From Eisenbergiella porci (GTDB lineage: Bacteria; Bacillota; Clostridia; Lachnospirales; Lachnospiraceae), in contig NZ_VUMI01000028.1 in assembly GCF_009696275.1 (NCBI RefSeq), forward strand, positions 1 to 64,000: DNA of 64,000 nucleotides. Direction: 5' to 3'. The first letter of the stretch is position 1. Each line of letters opens with the position of its first letter. The translations under genes and the position numbers were made by a program. Below the pieces are notes generated by a model, which was given only the letters and a program-made list of their open reading frames with translations, was not told the origin of the DNA and ran no database searches. Positions 47,452 through 56,573 of this stretch are shown here, piece after piece.

Positions 47452-48772
47452 CTTCCAGCTCTCCTATCAAATCATATTCATAAGATCCGGTAATCCGCAC
47501 TTTTACGAAATCACCCGTCAACAGTTCTCTTGAGGTATTGACAAACAGCAGTCCGTCCACATTGGGGGCGTCCTTATAGGTTCTTGCCACATAGGCATTC
47601 TCCCCGTCCACCCTGCCTTCTATCATGGCAATGAGCGTTTTTCCCTTCATGTTCTCCGCCTTCTCAAAGGCGATTTCCTGCTGCAGCTCCATCAGCTCGG
47701 CCTGTCTGTCCTCCTTCACTTCCTGGGGGACCTGATTCTCCATCCGCGCCGCCGGCGTTCCTTCCTCCTGGGAATAGGTAAATACCCCCAGCCGGTCAAA
47801 TTCCAGCTCATCCACGAAATTATACAGCTCTATATGATCCTCCTGCGTCTCTCCGGGGAATCCGCTGATAAGCGTGGTACGCAGACAGATATCCGGAATT
47901 TCCTCCCGCAGCCTGCCGATCCGCTCCCGCAGCTCGGCCTGATCGGTCCGCCTGCCCATCTGCTTCAATATCCTGTCTGAAGCATGCTGGATTGGCATAT
48001 CCAGATAATGACAGACTTTCGGTTCTGTTTTTATCGTTTCTATTAATTCATCCGTAATTTCCTCCGGATAGCAGTATAAAATCCTTATCCAGTAGATACC
48101 AGGGATGGCGCAGAGCCTGTGAAGCAGCTGCGGCAGCTTCTTTTCGCCGTAAATGTCCTTCCCGTAAACCGTGGTTTCCTGGGCCACAAGAATCAGTTCC
48201 TTAACGCCGCCCTCAGCCAGTTCCCGCGCTTCCTTTTCCAGCACTTCCATGGGGACGCTGCGGTAATTGCCCCGCACCTTTGGGATAATGCAGTAGGTGC
48301 AGCGTTTGTCGCAGCCCTCCGCAATTTTCAGGTAGGCAAAATGGCCGCCTGTAGTGACGCTGCGGTGCTTACCGTAAACCAGCGCCGCATCCGGGTCCGT
48401 AATATGGTTGTGCTTCTCTCCTGCCGAAACCTCATCAATGGCGGCTGTCACCGCATCAATGGCCATGGTCCCCAGGATTTCATCCACCTCCGGGATTTCC
48501 GTCTGGATTTCTTCCTTATAACGCTGCGCCAGGCAGCCGGCCACGATAAGCGCCTTCAGCTGTCCGCTCTTTTTTAATTCGGCCATTTCCAGAATGGTGT
48601 TTATGCTTTCTTCCTTGGCATCGCCGATAAAGCAGCAGGTGTTGATTACCGCAGCCTCCGCTTCCGCCTCGTCATCCGTAAAGGTATGCCCCTTTTCGGC
48701 CAGCATCCCAAGCATCATCTCGGTATCCACAAGATTTTTATCACAGCCCAGGGAAATAAATAGTATTTTCAT
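47435..48772 (-). CDS. rimO: Ribosomal protein S12 methylthiotransferase RimO
   Basis: A 445-residue radical-SAM methylthiotransferase. N-terminal domain with three cluster cysteines (SLGCDKNLVDTEMM, NTCCFIGDAKEE, VAGCLAQRY), radical-SAM motif CDKRCTYCIIP, and a C-terminal TRAM domain. It methylthiolates Asp of ribosomal protein S12. Sequence of the N-terminus favours RimO over MiaB. Confidence 0.95.
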   Translation of the reverse strand: MKILFISLGCDKNLVDTEMMLGMLAEKGHTFTDDEAEAEAAVINTCCFIGDAKEESINTILEMAELKKSGQLKALIVAGCLAQRYKEEIQTEIPEVDEILGTMAIDAVTAAIDEVSAGEKHNHITDPDAALVYGKHRSVTTGGHFAYLKIAEGCDKRCTYCIIPKVRGNYRSVPMEVLEKEARELAEGGVKELILVAQETTVYGKDIYGEKKLPQLLHRLCAIPGIYWIRILYCYPEEITDELIETIKTEPKVCHYLDMPIQHASDRILKQMGRRTDQAELRERIGRLREEIPDICLRTTLISGFPGETQEDHIELYNFVDELEFDRLGVFTYSQEEGTPAARMENQVPQEVKEDRQAELMELQQEIAFEKAENMKGKTLIAMIEGRVDGENAYVARTYKDAPNVDGLLFVNTSRELLTGDFVKVRITGSYEYDLIGELEDEFTE

Positions 48773-48830
48773 GCTTTCTTATGAAAAAAGAGAAATGCAC
48801 ACGGCAATTTCTCTTCTCCCTTCCCCCATT

Positions 48831-49076
48831 TTAATCTTCGGTTTCTTCATCTCCGAGAATTTTGATTTTGCCTTCATTCAGTTCTTCTACAGCAACGGAT
48901 AAAGGCTTCATGCCTGTCTTCATATTTACTAACGGCTCATCGCCTCCGATGATCTGCCTTGCTCTTTTGGAAGTCGCCATAACGATGGAATAACGGCTGC
49001 TTACAATCTTGGTTTCGCCGGGCTCCACATCGCTGTTCACGACTTTCATTAAATCGGTATAAGAGGGATGTAACAT
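48831..49076 (-). CDS. rpoZ: RNA polymerase omega subunit
   Basis: An 81-residue protein with the omega features SRYSIVMATSKRARQI and KPLSVAVEELNEGKI. It helps assemble RNA polymerase around beta-prime. The ATG at 49076 is chosen because AAGGAG lies 7 bases upstream; the ATG two codons earlier is too close. It follows gmk, the standard order. Confidence 0.93.
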   Translation of the reverse strand: MLHPSYTDLMKVVNSDVEPGETKIVSSRYSIVMATSKRARQIIGGDEPLVNMKTGMKPLSVAVEELNEGKIKILGDEETED

Positions 49077-49078
49077 TT

Positions 49079-49711
49079 TCATTCTCCTTTCACTAACGCG
49101 TCCAGCTCGGAACGCATATCAGCTATCAATTCCTTATTTCTTTTCGGACTTCTGCGAGATGCGGAAATAATGGAATGCATTTCCTTCACGCAGTCGTCCA
49201 GTTTATCATTGATTATGATATAATCATAATTTTCAATGTCTTCCGCTTCCTCTGCCGCGCGCGCAATACGCTGGCAGATGACCTCCTCGCTTTCGGTACC
49301 TCTTCCTTCCAGCCTTCTTTTTAATTCTTCCGCGCTGGGCGGCATGATAAATAAAAGAAGGGCTTCCGGGAATTTTTCTTTCACCTTAAGCGCGCCCTGG
49401 ATTTCAATTTCCAGGATTACGTCCCGTCCGTTATCCAGACAGGCCTCCACATATTCTCTGGGCGTTCCGTAATAGTTGCCGCAGTAGCTGGCATACTCGA
49501 TCAGCCCGTCCTTTGCAATCGCCTCTTCGAAGGTATCCTTATCCACAAAAAAATAGGATTTGCCTTCTTCCTCGCCCGGCCTGGGCTTTCTTGTCGTCAT
49601 GGAAACCGACAGCGCATAATTATCATAGGTTTTGAGCAGTTCCTTCATCAATGTTCCCTTGCCTGCCCCGGAAAAACCGGATACGACAATCAGAATTCCC
49701 CTATGCTTCAT
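49079..49711 (-). CDS. gmk: Guanylate kinase
   Basis: A 210-residue kinase with P-loop [16 protein letters not shown] and the GMP site [20 protein letters not shown] and [20 protein letters not shown]. It phosphorylates GMP to GDP. The second of two ATGs (49711) is preferred, as GGGAGG lies 6 bases upstream. It overlaps the end of remA by 11 bases. Confidence 0.96.
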   Translation of the reverse strand: MKHRGILIVVSGFSGAGKGTLMKELLKTYDNYALSVSMTTRKPRPGEEEGKSYFFVDKDTFEEAIAKDGLIEYASYCGNYYGTPREYVEACLDNGRDVILEIEIQGALKVKEKFPEALLLFIMPPSAEELKRRLEGRGTESEEVICQRIARAAEEAEDIENYDYIIINDKLDDCVKEMHSIISASRRSPKRNKELIADMRSELDALVKGE

Positions 49712-49961
49712 CATTATCCTCCCGTTCGGCCTGCGCCCTGTTTGCAATGGTTTCCGGCAGAAGCGCCGACAGCACAAGCTGACCGTTCTCCATCACCAGC
49801 ACCGCCTTTGTCTTACGTCCCTGCGTCGCGTCCACGGCCGTCCCCGTCTCTCTGGCTGTCTGCACCATACGCTTGATGGGTGCAGAATCAGGGCTGACCA
49901 CCGCGATAATCTTTTCCGTATTTACAATATTGCCAAAACCGACATGGATAAACTGACTCAT
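49701..49961 (-). CDS. remA: RemA family DNA-binding protein (DUF370)
   Basis: An 86-residue protein matching Rem[41 protein letters not shown] and [20 protein letters not shown]. In Bacillus it activates extracellular-matrix and osmoprotection genes. Located between yicC and gmk as in most Firmicutes. Confidence 0.95.
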   Translation of the reverse strand: MSQFIHVGFGNIVNTEKIIAVVSPDSAPIKRMVQTARETGTAVDATQGRKTKAVLVMENGQLVLSALLPETIANRAQAEREDNDEA

Positions 49962-49976
49962 TGACCGCCTCCGCCA

Positions 49977-50855
49977 TTATTCAATATTCTGAATCTGCTC
50001 TCTGACCTTCTCAATTTCCGTCTTCAGCTCAATCGCCCGGTCGGAGGTCTCCAGATCATTGGCCTTGGAAAGAATGGTATTGGCTTCCCGGTTCATTTCC
50101 TGGGCAATGAAATCAAGCTTCCTTCCGATGCTTCCGCCTTCACCAAGAGTTTTTTTCGTAGTCTCAATATGGCTTCTTAAGCGCACCAGTTCTTCATCCA
50201 CACACACTTTATCGGCAAAAATAGTAACCTCCATAAGAAGACGGTTCTCATCCACCTGGGCATCCTCAAGAAGCTCTTTTACCTTATCCTTAAGCGTCTG
50301 TCTGTATTCCGCTATTATCTGCGGCGACCTTTCCTCAATAAAAGCCACGTTTTCCAGCATGCCGTCCAGCTTGGAAATCAAATCCTCCTTCAGGTTCTCC
50401 CCTTCGGTAATCCTGGTCTGTGACAGTCCTTCTGCCGCTCCCCTCAGCGCCTTTTCCAGCGTCTTCCAGATGCCTTCCTCATCAATGGCCTGTTCCTCCA
50501 TGGAGAAAACCTCCGGGAATCTGGAAAGGGAGGAAACACGGATATCGTTGTCCAGTGAAAAATCCTCTGCCATCTGCTTCAGATACTGCATGTATTCCCC
50601 GGCAATATCCCTGTTGTACTTGATCGTCACATTGTTCTCTGTAAAATCTTCGTAGGTAATGAACAAATCCACTTTGCCGCGCTGGATATATTCTTTCAGC
50701 ACGCTTCTTATGGAAGCTTCAAAAAAATTCAGCTTCTTTGGCATCTTTATGCTTACATCCAGATACCTGTGGTTTACGGACTTCATTTCTACGGTAATTT
50801 TACGTTCGGCCTCGCTGATTTCGCATCTGCCGAAGCCTGTCATACTTTTTATCAT
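49977..50855 (-). CDS. yicC: YicC-family endoribonuclease-like protein
   Basis: A 292-residue protein. It starts MIKSMTGFGR, the family hallmark, and ends in the conserved GRKLDFIAQEMNREANTILSK region. YicC proteins are ribonucleases in Enterobacteria and possibly sporulation-linked in Bacillus (YloC). The ATG at 50855 has GGAGG 7 bases upstream; the longer ORF runs into the palindrome and is not coding. Confidence 0.95.
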   Translation of the reverse strand: MIKSMTGFGRCEISEAERKITVEMKSVNHRYLDVSIKMPKKLNFFEASIRSVLKEYIQRGKVDLFITYEDFTENNVTIKYNRDIAGEYMQYLKQMAEDFSLDNDIRVSSLSRFPEVFSMEEQAIDEEGIWKTLEKALRGAAEGLSQTRITEGENLKEDLISKLDGMLENVAFIEERSPQIIAEYRQTLKDKVKELLEDAQVDENRLLMEVTIFADKVCVDEELVRLRSHIETTKKTLGEGGSIGRKLDFIAQEMNREANTILSKANDLETSDRAIELKTEIEKVREQIQNIE

Positions 50856-50940
50856 CAGTATTCCTCCAGAAAATACATTCCCATAATTCATTTTATTATA
50901 AAGCAATGCATGTGAGTAGTCAAGGATTTTGAGGGAGGTC

Positions 50941-51291
50941 GGAAAAAGGTATCGGGGGCGTGCTTCGCTTTGGTGGCGGCCGGCGGCTGGTTTCCCCTGG
51001 GCGGGGCGGCTGTGATGTTTTTTCGGATCCGGTCTCAAAAAAGGGGTGTTTCTAACTGTTCCTGTCTGTCGGAATTCTGCCAGCGCAGCCAAAACTCCTC
51101 TCACAGCGGCCGTTGGCCTGCTGTGTTCGTCAGACAGGCTGCTAAGGGCGGCAGAATTCCGGCAGGCAGGAGCAGTAAGAAACAACACCTTTTTTTCCAA
51201 TGGATCTGAAAAAACATCACAGCCGCCCCGCCCAGGGGAAACCAGCCGCCGGCCGCCACCGGAGCAAAGCACGCCCCCGATACCTTTTTCC
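50941..51291. repeat. 351-bp near-perfect palindrome upstream of yicC
   Basis: The left half from 50941 and the reverse complement of the right half from 51291 match almost base for base for about 90 bp (GGAAAAAGGTATCGGGGGCG on both), then with more mismatches through AAAAAAGG, GGAATTCTGCC and CACAGCGGCC to a centre near 51116. So the whole stretch can fold into one giant hairpin. The ORFs crossing it are artefacts. No transposase or target duplication is obvious. Confidence 0.9.
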
Positions 51292-51453
51292 TGGTAGTGC
51301 AGGGAGGTCTTTTTATATTTACATTATATAAAACTTTATATGTCCAAACTTTACATTAAGATGGTTGTTCTTGACATTTGGAGGGGTGGTTGGGGATGGC
51401 AGGGTGAGGTAGAATTGGGGTATCAAAAGAACAGAAGAAAGGAAATGATAAAT

Positions 51454-52185
51454 ATGAATATGAGGAATGGTACATTGGAGAGTGGAGCTTTGCTGGATAC
51501 GAATTTGGATACTACTTTTTTAAAGGTGGTCGCTGTTATTAGTATGCTTTTGGATCATGTGGGGGGGACTTTTTTTCCTGAATATCCTGTGTTCCGGTGG
51601 ATCGGGAGGCTGGCGTTTCCTATATTTTGTTACTGTATGACTGTGGGGATGCTTTATACGAGAGATATTAAGAGGTATTTGGGGCGGATTGCGGTGTTTG
51701 CGGTTATTTCCCAGCCGTTCTGGATTCTTGCTTTTAATCCGCATGATTTTTGGGGGAATCTGACGAACTGGAATATATTTTTTACTTTGTTTATCAGTCT
51801 TTTGGCTGTGTGGGGTTTTAAGGAGAAAAAATGGTGGCTTTTTGCAGTTTCTACCTTTGTTATCTGTTTTTGGAATTTTGATTATTCTTTTACCGGAATT
51901 CTCCTTATGCTTATTTTTTATCTTTGCCGGAAAAAACCGGTATTGGGGGCTGTTTTGTATACGTTGAGTTACCTTCCGGCTCTGTTTGGAGGCAGTCTTG
52001 AGGATCCTTTGTGTTGGGTGATTGGCGGGCATCCTGTTGGTTTTGAAATTTTCTCGCTGCTTGCGCTGCCTTTCATTTATTTCCATACGAATACTTCCAT
52101 TAAGCTTCCTAAGTGGTTTTTCTATGTGTTTTATCCGGCTCACCTGGCTCTCATTGCATTGGTGCGGTACTTTATGGGCTTTTAG
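51454..52185 (+). CDS. TraX-family membrane protein
   Basis: A 243-residue membrane protein with about seven hydrophobic helices. The TraX family features are FLKVVAVISMLLDHVGGTFF, RWIGRLAFPIFCYC and the C-terminal FYVFYPAHLALIALVRY (acyltransferase-like His/Tyr). TraX acetylates pilin N-termini in F plasmids; chromosomal relatives are uncharacterised O- or N-acetyltransferases. The ATG at 51454 is preferred for spacing from AAAGGA. The coding strand is rich in GGG and T, unlike the minus-strand genes. Confidence 0.88.
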   Translation: MNMRNGTLESGALLDTNLDTTFLKVVAVISMLLDHVGGTFFPEYPVFRWIGRLAFPIFCYCMTVGMLYTRDIKRYLGRIAVFAVISQPFWILAFNPHDFWGNLTNWNIFFTLFISLLAVWGFKEKKWWLFAVSTFVICFWNFDYSFTGILLMLIFYLCRKKPVLGAVLYTLSYLPALFGGSLEDPLCWVIGGHPVGFEIFSLLALPFIYFHTNTSIKLPKWFFYVFYPAHLALIALVRYFMGF

Positions 52186-52370
52186 ATTTGGTGGTTTTCA
52201 TAGTTTTATGGTTCTGTCCCCCTGACGGCGGTATTATCGGAGTTGTTCTGATAAGGCTGCCGGCAGGGGATTTTATGATCAGGGGCGGATTTTCATGCAA
52301 TTGCGCGAGGAGGGATTTTCTGATATACTGGGGGTTGTATCTTTATTATGGAAACAGAGAGGGTAAGGTC

Positions 52371-54107
52371 ATGGCATTTGACGGTATTACGATTGCAAAT
52401 ATAAGGAAAGAACTTGACGAGGCGCTCACCGGGGGACGGGTTTATAAAATCGCGCAGCCTGAGCCTGATGAGCTTCTTCTTACGATTAAGAATAATGGAA
52501 CGCAGCAGAGGGTCACGCTTTCCGCTTCCGCTTCCCTTCCTTTAATTTATCTGACGGATAAGAATAAAACCAGCCCCATGACGGCTCCGAATTTCTGTAT
52601 GCTGCTGCGTAAGCATATTCAGAACGGGAAAATCATCAGTATCAGCCAGCCGGGTATGGAGCGTATTATTAATTTTGAAATTGAGCATCTGGATGAAATG
52701 GGGGATGTGTGCAGGAAGCTACTGATTGTGGAGCTTATGGGAAAGCACAGCAATATTATTTTCTGTAATGATTCCGGGGTTATCATTGACAGCATCAAGC
52801 ATATTTCGGGACTTGTCAGCTCTGTGCGGGAGGTGCTTCCCGGGAAGGAATATTTTATTCCGCATACGCAGGATAAACTGAATCCGCTCACGGCTTCGGA
52901 GGCGGATTTTATGGACAGGGTATTTGCGGGCAGCATGCCGTGTTTTAAGGCGCTGTATTCCGGTTTTACGGGCCTGTCTCCGGCCATCGCCCATGAGATT
53001 TGCTGCCGGGCGGGAGGGGATGCGGATCTTTCCACCGCCGCGCTGGATGAGGCGGGACGCAAGACGCTTTACCGCGCTTTTTCTGAGATGATGAGGGATG
53101 TTCGCAGCGGGGACTTTTCTCCCTGCATCGTGTATGAAAACGGGGTTCCTGCTGAGTATGCGGCGCTGCGGCTGACCTCTTATCCTGAGGCGCAGAGAAA
53201 GGATTATGCTTCCATCAGTGCTCTTCTGGAGGATTATTATGCGGAAAAGAATACGATTACGCGGATTCGTCAGCGTTCCTCCGACCTGCGCCGGATCGTT
53301 TCCACAGCGCTTGAAAGGAATATTAAAAAATATGATCTGCAGCTGAAGCAGATGAGGGATACGGAAAAGAAGGATAAATACCGCATTTATGGAGAGCTTC
53401 TGAATACCTATGGTTATGGGGTGGAGCCAGGGGCGAAGTCCATGACCGCCCTGAATTATTATACCAATGAGGATATTGCCATACCGCTGGATCCCATGCT
53501 GACAGCAGGGGAAAACGCGAAGAAGTATTTTGATAAGTACAACAAGCTGAAAAGAACCTTTGAGGCGCTCTCACAGCTGACGCTGGAGACAAAATCGGAA
53601 ATCGACCATCTGGAATCGGTGAGCAATGCGCTTGATATTGCCCAGAAGGAAGAGGATTTGGTGCAGATCAAGGAGGAACTGATCGAGAGCGGGTATATCC
53701 GAAGAAAAGGCGGTTCAAAAAAAGTAAAAGTTACCAGCCGTCCCTTTCATTATGTAAGCAGCGATGGTTATGACATTTATGTTGGGAAGAACAATTATCA
53801 GAATGATGAGCTGACCTTCAGGTTCGCTTCCGGAAATGACTGGTGGTTCCACGCCAAGGGGATGCCCGGTTCCCATGTCGTGGTGAAATCCCGGGGCGAC
53901 GAGCTTCCTGACAGCACCTTTGAAGATGCGGCCAGGCTGGCCGCCCATTATTCCAGGGGGCGCGGGCAGGAGAAGGTGGAAATCGATTATACGGAAAAAA
54001 AGAACGTGAAAAAGCCAGGCGGCGGTAAACCCGGCTTCGTTGTGTACTATACCAATTATTCGATGATGATCGATTCGGATATCAGCGCGTTAAAACAAAT
54101 TGAGTAA
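52371..54107 (+). CDS. rqcH: Ribosome quality-control factor RqcH (NFACT family)
   Basis: A 578-residue NFACT/Rqc2 protein: N-terminal NFACT-N domain beginning MAFDGITIANIRKEL, middle coiled coils (about 290-440) and the C-terminal NFACT-R domain (GYDIYVGKNNYQNDELTFRF, DWWFHAKGMPGSHVVVKS). Rqc2/RqcH adds alanine tails to peptides on stalled 50S subunits. The ATG at 52371 is chosen; the longer ORF includes noncoding sequence. Confidence 0.95.
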   Translation: MAFDGITIANIRKELDEALTGGRVYKIAQPEPDELLLTIKNNGTQQRVTLSASASLPLIYLTDKNKTSPMTAPNFCMLLRKHIQNGKIISISQPGMERIINFEIEHLDEMGDVCRKLLIVELMGKHSNIIFCNDSGVIIDSIKHISGLVSSVREVLPGKEYFIPHTQDKLNPLTASEADFMDRVFAGSMPCFKALYSGFTGLSPAIAHEICCRAGGDADLSTAALDEAGRKTLYRAFSEMMRDVRSGDFSPCIVYENGVPAEYAALRLTSYPEAQRKDYASISALLEDYYAEKNTITRIRQRSSDLRRIVSTALERNIKKYDLQLKQMRDTEKKDKYRIYGELLNTYGYGVEPGAKSMTALNYYTNEDIAIPLDPMLTAGENAKKYFDKYNKLKRTFEALSQLTLETKSEIDHLESVSNALDIAQKEEDLVQIKEELIESGYIRRKGGSKKVKVTSRPFHYVSSDGYDIYVGKNNYQNDELTFRFASGNDWWFHAKGMPGSHVVVKSRGDELPDSTFEDAARLAAHYSRGRGQEKVEIDYTEKKNVKKPGGGKPGFVVYYTNYSMMIDSDISALKQIE

Positions 54108-54126
54108 AAGGCAGGTCAGGATATTT

Positions 54127-54822
54127 ATGAAGGAATTATGTAAGGCTTTGACACCGAAGGAAATTATGGCAGTTTATGATGCCTGGGGGCCGGAGCATTT
54201 TCCGGATTCAGAATTAAAGCCTCTTTCTTCGGTGAAAATGCTGCTGGAGCGTGGGCAATACTCCGGCTACGGCCTTTATGACGGATCCGCCGCAGCGGAG
54301 GGCGGCCTGCTCGGTTATGCCCTGCTGATGCATGATAAGGACAGGGAAAAAATGCTGCTGGATTATTATGCTTTTATGGAAGAGTATCGCTGCCGGGGGC
54401 TTGGCAGTGTATTTCTTCACGAAATCCAAAAGCAGAAAGATTTCCCGGGATGCTTTATTGAGTGTGAAGCGCCTGAAACTGCAGACTGCGCTGAGCAGAG
54501 GGAGCTTCGGGAAAGGCGGATTCGTTTTTATGAGAGAAACGGGGCAGTTTTGACGCAGGTCAGAGCGCAGCTGTTCGGTGTTACTTACCGGATGCTCGTG
54601 TTATCTCCCCTGAAGGAAGAGCTGCCCGGAGAAAATTGTGAGGAAACAGCATGTAAAAACGGCGGGGAAACAGGACTCCGGGAAACGTTGCAGAAGGAGG
54701 CCTTCTGTGATGGACAGTTTAATCAGGAGGCCTTTCTTGAAGCGCTTCGGGATTTCTATCTTTCTATTTATCCGATCTCCGTATTTGAAAAAAATTTCAG
54801 GCTGTGGATTCCGGAAAACTGA
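54127..54822 (+). CDS. GNAT-family N-acetyltransferase
   Basis: A 231-residue protein with a GNAT fold: LLGYALLMHDKDREKMLLDY, then YRCRGLGSVFLHEI carrying the acetyl-CoA R/Q-x-x-G-x-G/A loop, and RRIRFYERNGAVLTQVRAQL. A C-terminal helical extension of about 60 residues follows. Substrate unknown. It starts 19 bp after rqcH and probably forms an operon with it. Confidence 0.85.
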   Translation: MKELCKALTPKEIMAVYDAWGPEHFPDSELKPLSSVKMLLERGQYSGYGLYDGSAAAEGGLLGYALLMHDKDREKMLLDYYAFMEEYRCRGLGSVFLHEIQKQKDFPGCFIECEAPETADCAEQRELRERRIRFYERNGAVLTQVRAQLFGVTYRMLVLSPLKEELPGENCEETACKNGGETGLRETLQKEAFCDGQFNQEAFLEALRDFYLSIYPISVFEKNFRLWIPEN

Positions 54823-54840
54823 TAATGCAACCAACGGTAA

Positions 54841-54885
54841 AAAAGCCATCCTGCACAGGCATCTGCCGCTGCAGGGTGGCTTTTT
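54841..54885. terminator. Bidirectional terminator after the GNAT gene
   Basis: AAAAGCCATCCTGCA (54841-54855) pairs with TGCAGGGTGGCTTTT (54870-54884), one mismatch. It stands between the converging GNAT and CotF-like genes. Confidence 0.75.
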
Positions 54886-54973
54886 GGCTGAACCTGCTGC
54901 CGTTTTGGAAAGGCAGCCAGGTTTCCGGGGCGGCTTCGGATATCAATCAGCCGCTGTTAACATCTAAAGTATT

Positions 54974-55231
54974 TTACAGGGTTCCTGAAGTAAACAGGCC
55001 TTTAACGTGATCAACCTCTTCCTGGGATGCCTTTTGGGCAGGCACATAATAGGATTTCTCGCGTGCAATTTCATAGAGCTGTTCCTGTGACTGCTCACAG
55101 GTTGTGCGCATCTGCTTCAGTGCGCTTTTCAGTTCTTTGTTTTCTGTCTGGGGAATCATCTCCCCGAATCTTACCAGTTCGCCGTTAATGCTTGCCAGTG
55201 TATCAGATACCATTATTTTTTCCTGCATCAT
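54974..55231 (-). CDS. CotF-like spore coat family protein (small, helical)
   Basis: An 85-residue helical protein (MVSDTLASINGELVRFGEMI, SYYVPAQKASQEEVDHVKGL). The tail with Tyr-Tyr-Val-Pro is typical of small clostridial CotF/ferritin-like coat proteins. AAGGAGG lies 10 bases upstream. It follows the 61-residue helical gene by 15 bp; such pairs are common in spore formers. Confidence 0.75.
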   Translation of the reverse strand: MMQEKIMVSDTLASINGELVRFGEMIPQTENKELKSALKQMRTTCEQSQEQLYEIAREKSYYVPAQKASQEEVDHVKGLFTSGTL

Positions 55232-55246
55232 GGTCAGTTTTCCTCC

Positions 55247-55432
55247 TTACTGCAAAAATTTCATCAACTGCTGTTTGTTTTCCATAGCGGACTTTGCGCC
55301 CTGTTCAAAGAACTGTTTTACTTTTGGATCCTCCGCACAGGATGCGTATTCCTTCATCTTGCAGTGAGTAGTGTCATAACCGCCAATCAGATGGCGCAGG
55401 TTCTGAAGATCGAGTTCTGATAAATTTGCCAT
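55247..55432 (-). CDS. CotF-like small helical protein, partner of the next gene
   Basis: A 61-residue helical protein: MANLSELDLQNLRHLIGGYD, KMKEYASCAEDPKVKQFF. The ATG at 55432 is preferred because GGAGGT lies 6 bases upstream; two earlier in-frame Mets are not. The family is the N-terminal half of CotF-type proteins, whose C-terminal half resembles the next gene. Possibly an ancestral CotF split in two. Confidence 0.75.
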   Translation of the reverse strand: MANLSELDLQNLRHLIGGYDTTHCKMKEYASCAEDPKVKQFFEQGAKSAMENKQQLMKFLQ

Positions 55433-55514
55433 ATCCATACCTCCATTCAATTTGCTTCTGCCTTTTTATTGTGCGCCGAACAGAGGTTGAATATGCAGGG
55501 AACTTTTTCTTTTT

Positions 55515-56432
55515 TTACAATCCCAGCTCTTCAAAAGGAACCGTGATCTCAGTATAACCGGCCGCATAGGGGGCGATTTCATAGGGTGTGGCATAAAAAA
55601 CAACGCCGTCTTCACTGAAATAATAGTTGTCAATAAAATCCGTTTTGTTATTCAGTGTTTCTTCCGCATCCTCAAAGAAGCCTTCCGTATTGCCCTTTAC
55701 CTGCTCCTGGAACAGGCCGCGTACCTTTTGGTTCAGTTCCTCTTCGGAAATGCTGATGAGGGAAGCCAGCGTGGTTTCCTTACCCGTTGTCTTGTCAAAG
55801 AGGTAATTAGCCCGGCCAGGCATACCATGTGCGCCGCCTTCATAGCTGTAGGATTCCATGAAAACAGAAATCACACTGCCGCGGACCGTTACGCCTCCCA
55901 CTGAAAAATCTTCTTCACTGGGCGGGACAGGCGGAAGCGTGGAGTCTTCCTGCGTTGAATTCTGTTCGGTTTCCATCTCTGTCTGGTACTGGAGGGCAAT
56001 ATTTACGATGGAATCCTTATCGTTTTCATAATAGTCCAGTTTATCATCAGCCCATTCTTTGAAAAATGCGTTGATATTCTTTTCTCCTTCGGTATCGCCT
56101 TCAAACACAGGGTAGGCCAGCCTAACTGTGCACGCAAGCGTTCCATTGTCCGTCGTCCATTCTTTTTCCAGGGATTCCACATGATAAGAGTAATCTCCGG
56201 CCTTAATGCTGGCTCCATTTACGGAAGCTGCTTCTGTGCTTTCTGTCTGTGTACCTTCCGTCTGTGTGCCCTCCTGCTCTGTCTGGCCAGTGCCCTCCTG
56301 GGCTGTGCTTTCCTGAGCGGCGCTTCCGGTCTGGGTCTCGGTCTGGCTCTGTGCTGCATTATCCCCGTCTGTGCCGCCGCAGCCTGCAAGGAGCAGCGCC
56401 GCAGTCAAAGCAAAACATGCAAATTTTTTCAT
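55515..56432 (-). CDS. RsiV/PdaC-like (DUF3298) lipoprotein
   Basis: A 305-residue lipoprotein. Signal peptide with lipobox LLLAGC, then a Gln/Thr/Glu-rich linker (about 20-70), then a DUF4163/DUF3298-type domain with YSYEGGAHGMPGRANYLFDK and VPFEELGL at the end. RsiV domains bind lysozyme and PdaC domains bind peptidoglycan, so it may sense or bind cell wall. The ATG at 56432 gives a proper signal peptide; the longer frame does not. Related in domain type to 44077-45543. Confidence 0.85.
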   Translation of the reverse strand: MKKFACFALTAALLLAGCGGTDGDNAAQSQTETQTGSAAQESTAQEGTGQTEQEGTQTEGTQTESTEAASVNGASIKAGDYSYHVESLEKEWTTDNGTLACTVRLAYPVFEGDTEGEKNINAFFKEWADDKLDYYENDKDSIVNIALQYQTEMETEQNSTQEDSTLPPVPPSEEDFSVGGVTVRGSVISVFMESYSYEGGAHGMPGRANYLFDKTTGKETTLASLISISEEELNQKVRGLFQEQVKGNTEGFFEDAEETLNNKTDFIDNYYFSEDGVVFYATPYEIAPYAAGYTEITVPFEELGL

Positions 56433-56500
56433 AATTTCTTCCTCTCTTTGAATTATTTTATCTTTAGCCTTCCCTGTGAGGGGAATTTTAAACGTACAAA

Positions 56501-56541
56501 AACCATCCGGCACAGGATTTTTACTCCTGTGTCAGATGGTT
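56501..56541 (-). terminator. Terminator after glgA
   Basis: AACCATCCGGCACAGGA (56501-56517) pairs with TCCTGTGTCAGATGGTT (56525-56541). On the minus strand a run of five T follows the stem, downstream of glgA. Confidence 0.75.
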
Positions 56542-56573
56542 CCCCCCTTGTGTTCTTATCTATGCAGCTTTTA

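Noticed and set aside
50856-51272. N-terminal extension of the yicC reading frame and two plus-strand ORFs (50970-51209, 51046-51297)
   Set aside because: They lie wholly in the 351-bp palindrome, have low-complexity Pro/Arg/Gly translations, and yicC has a clear start at 50855 with a good ribosome-binding site.
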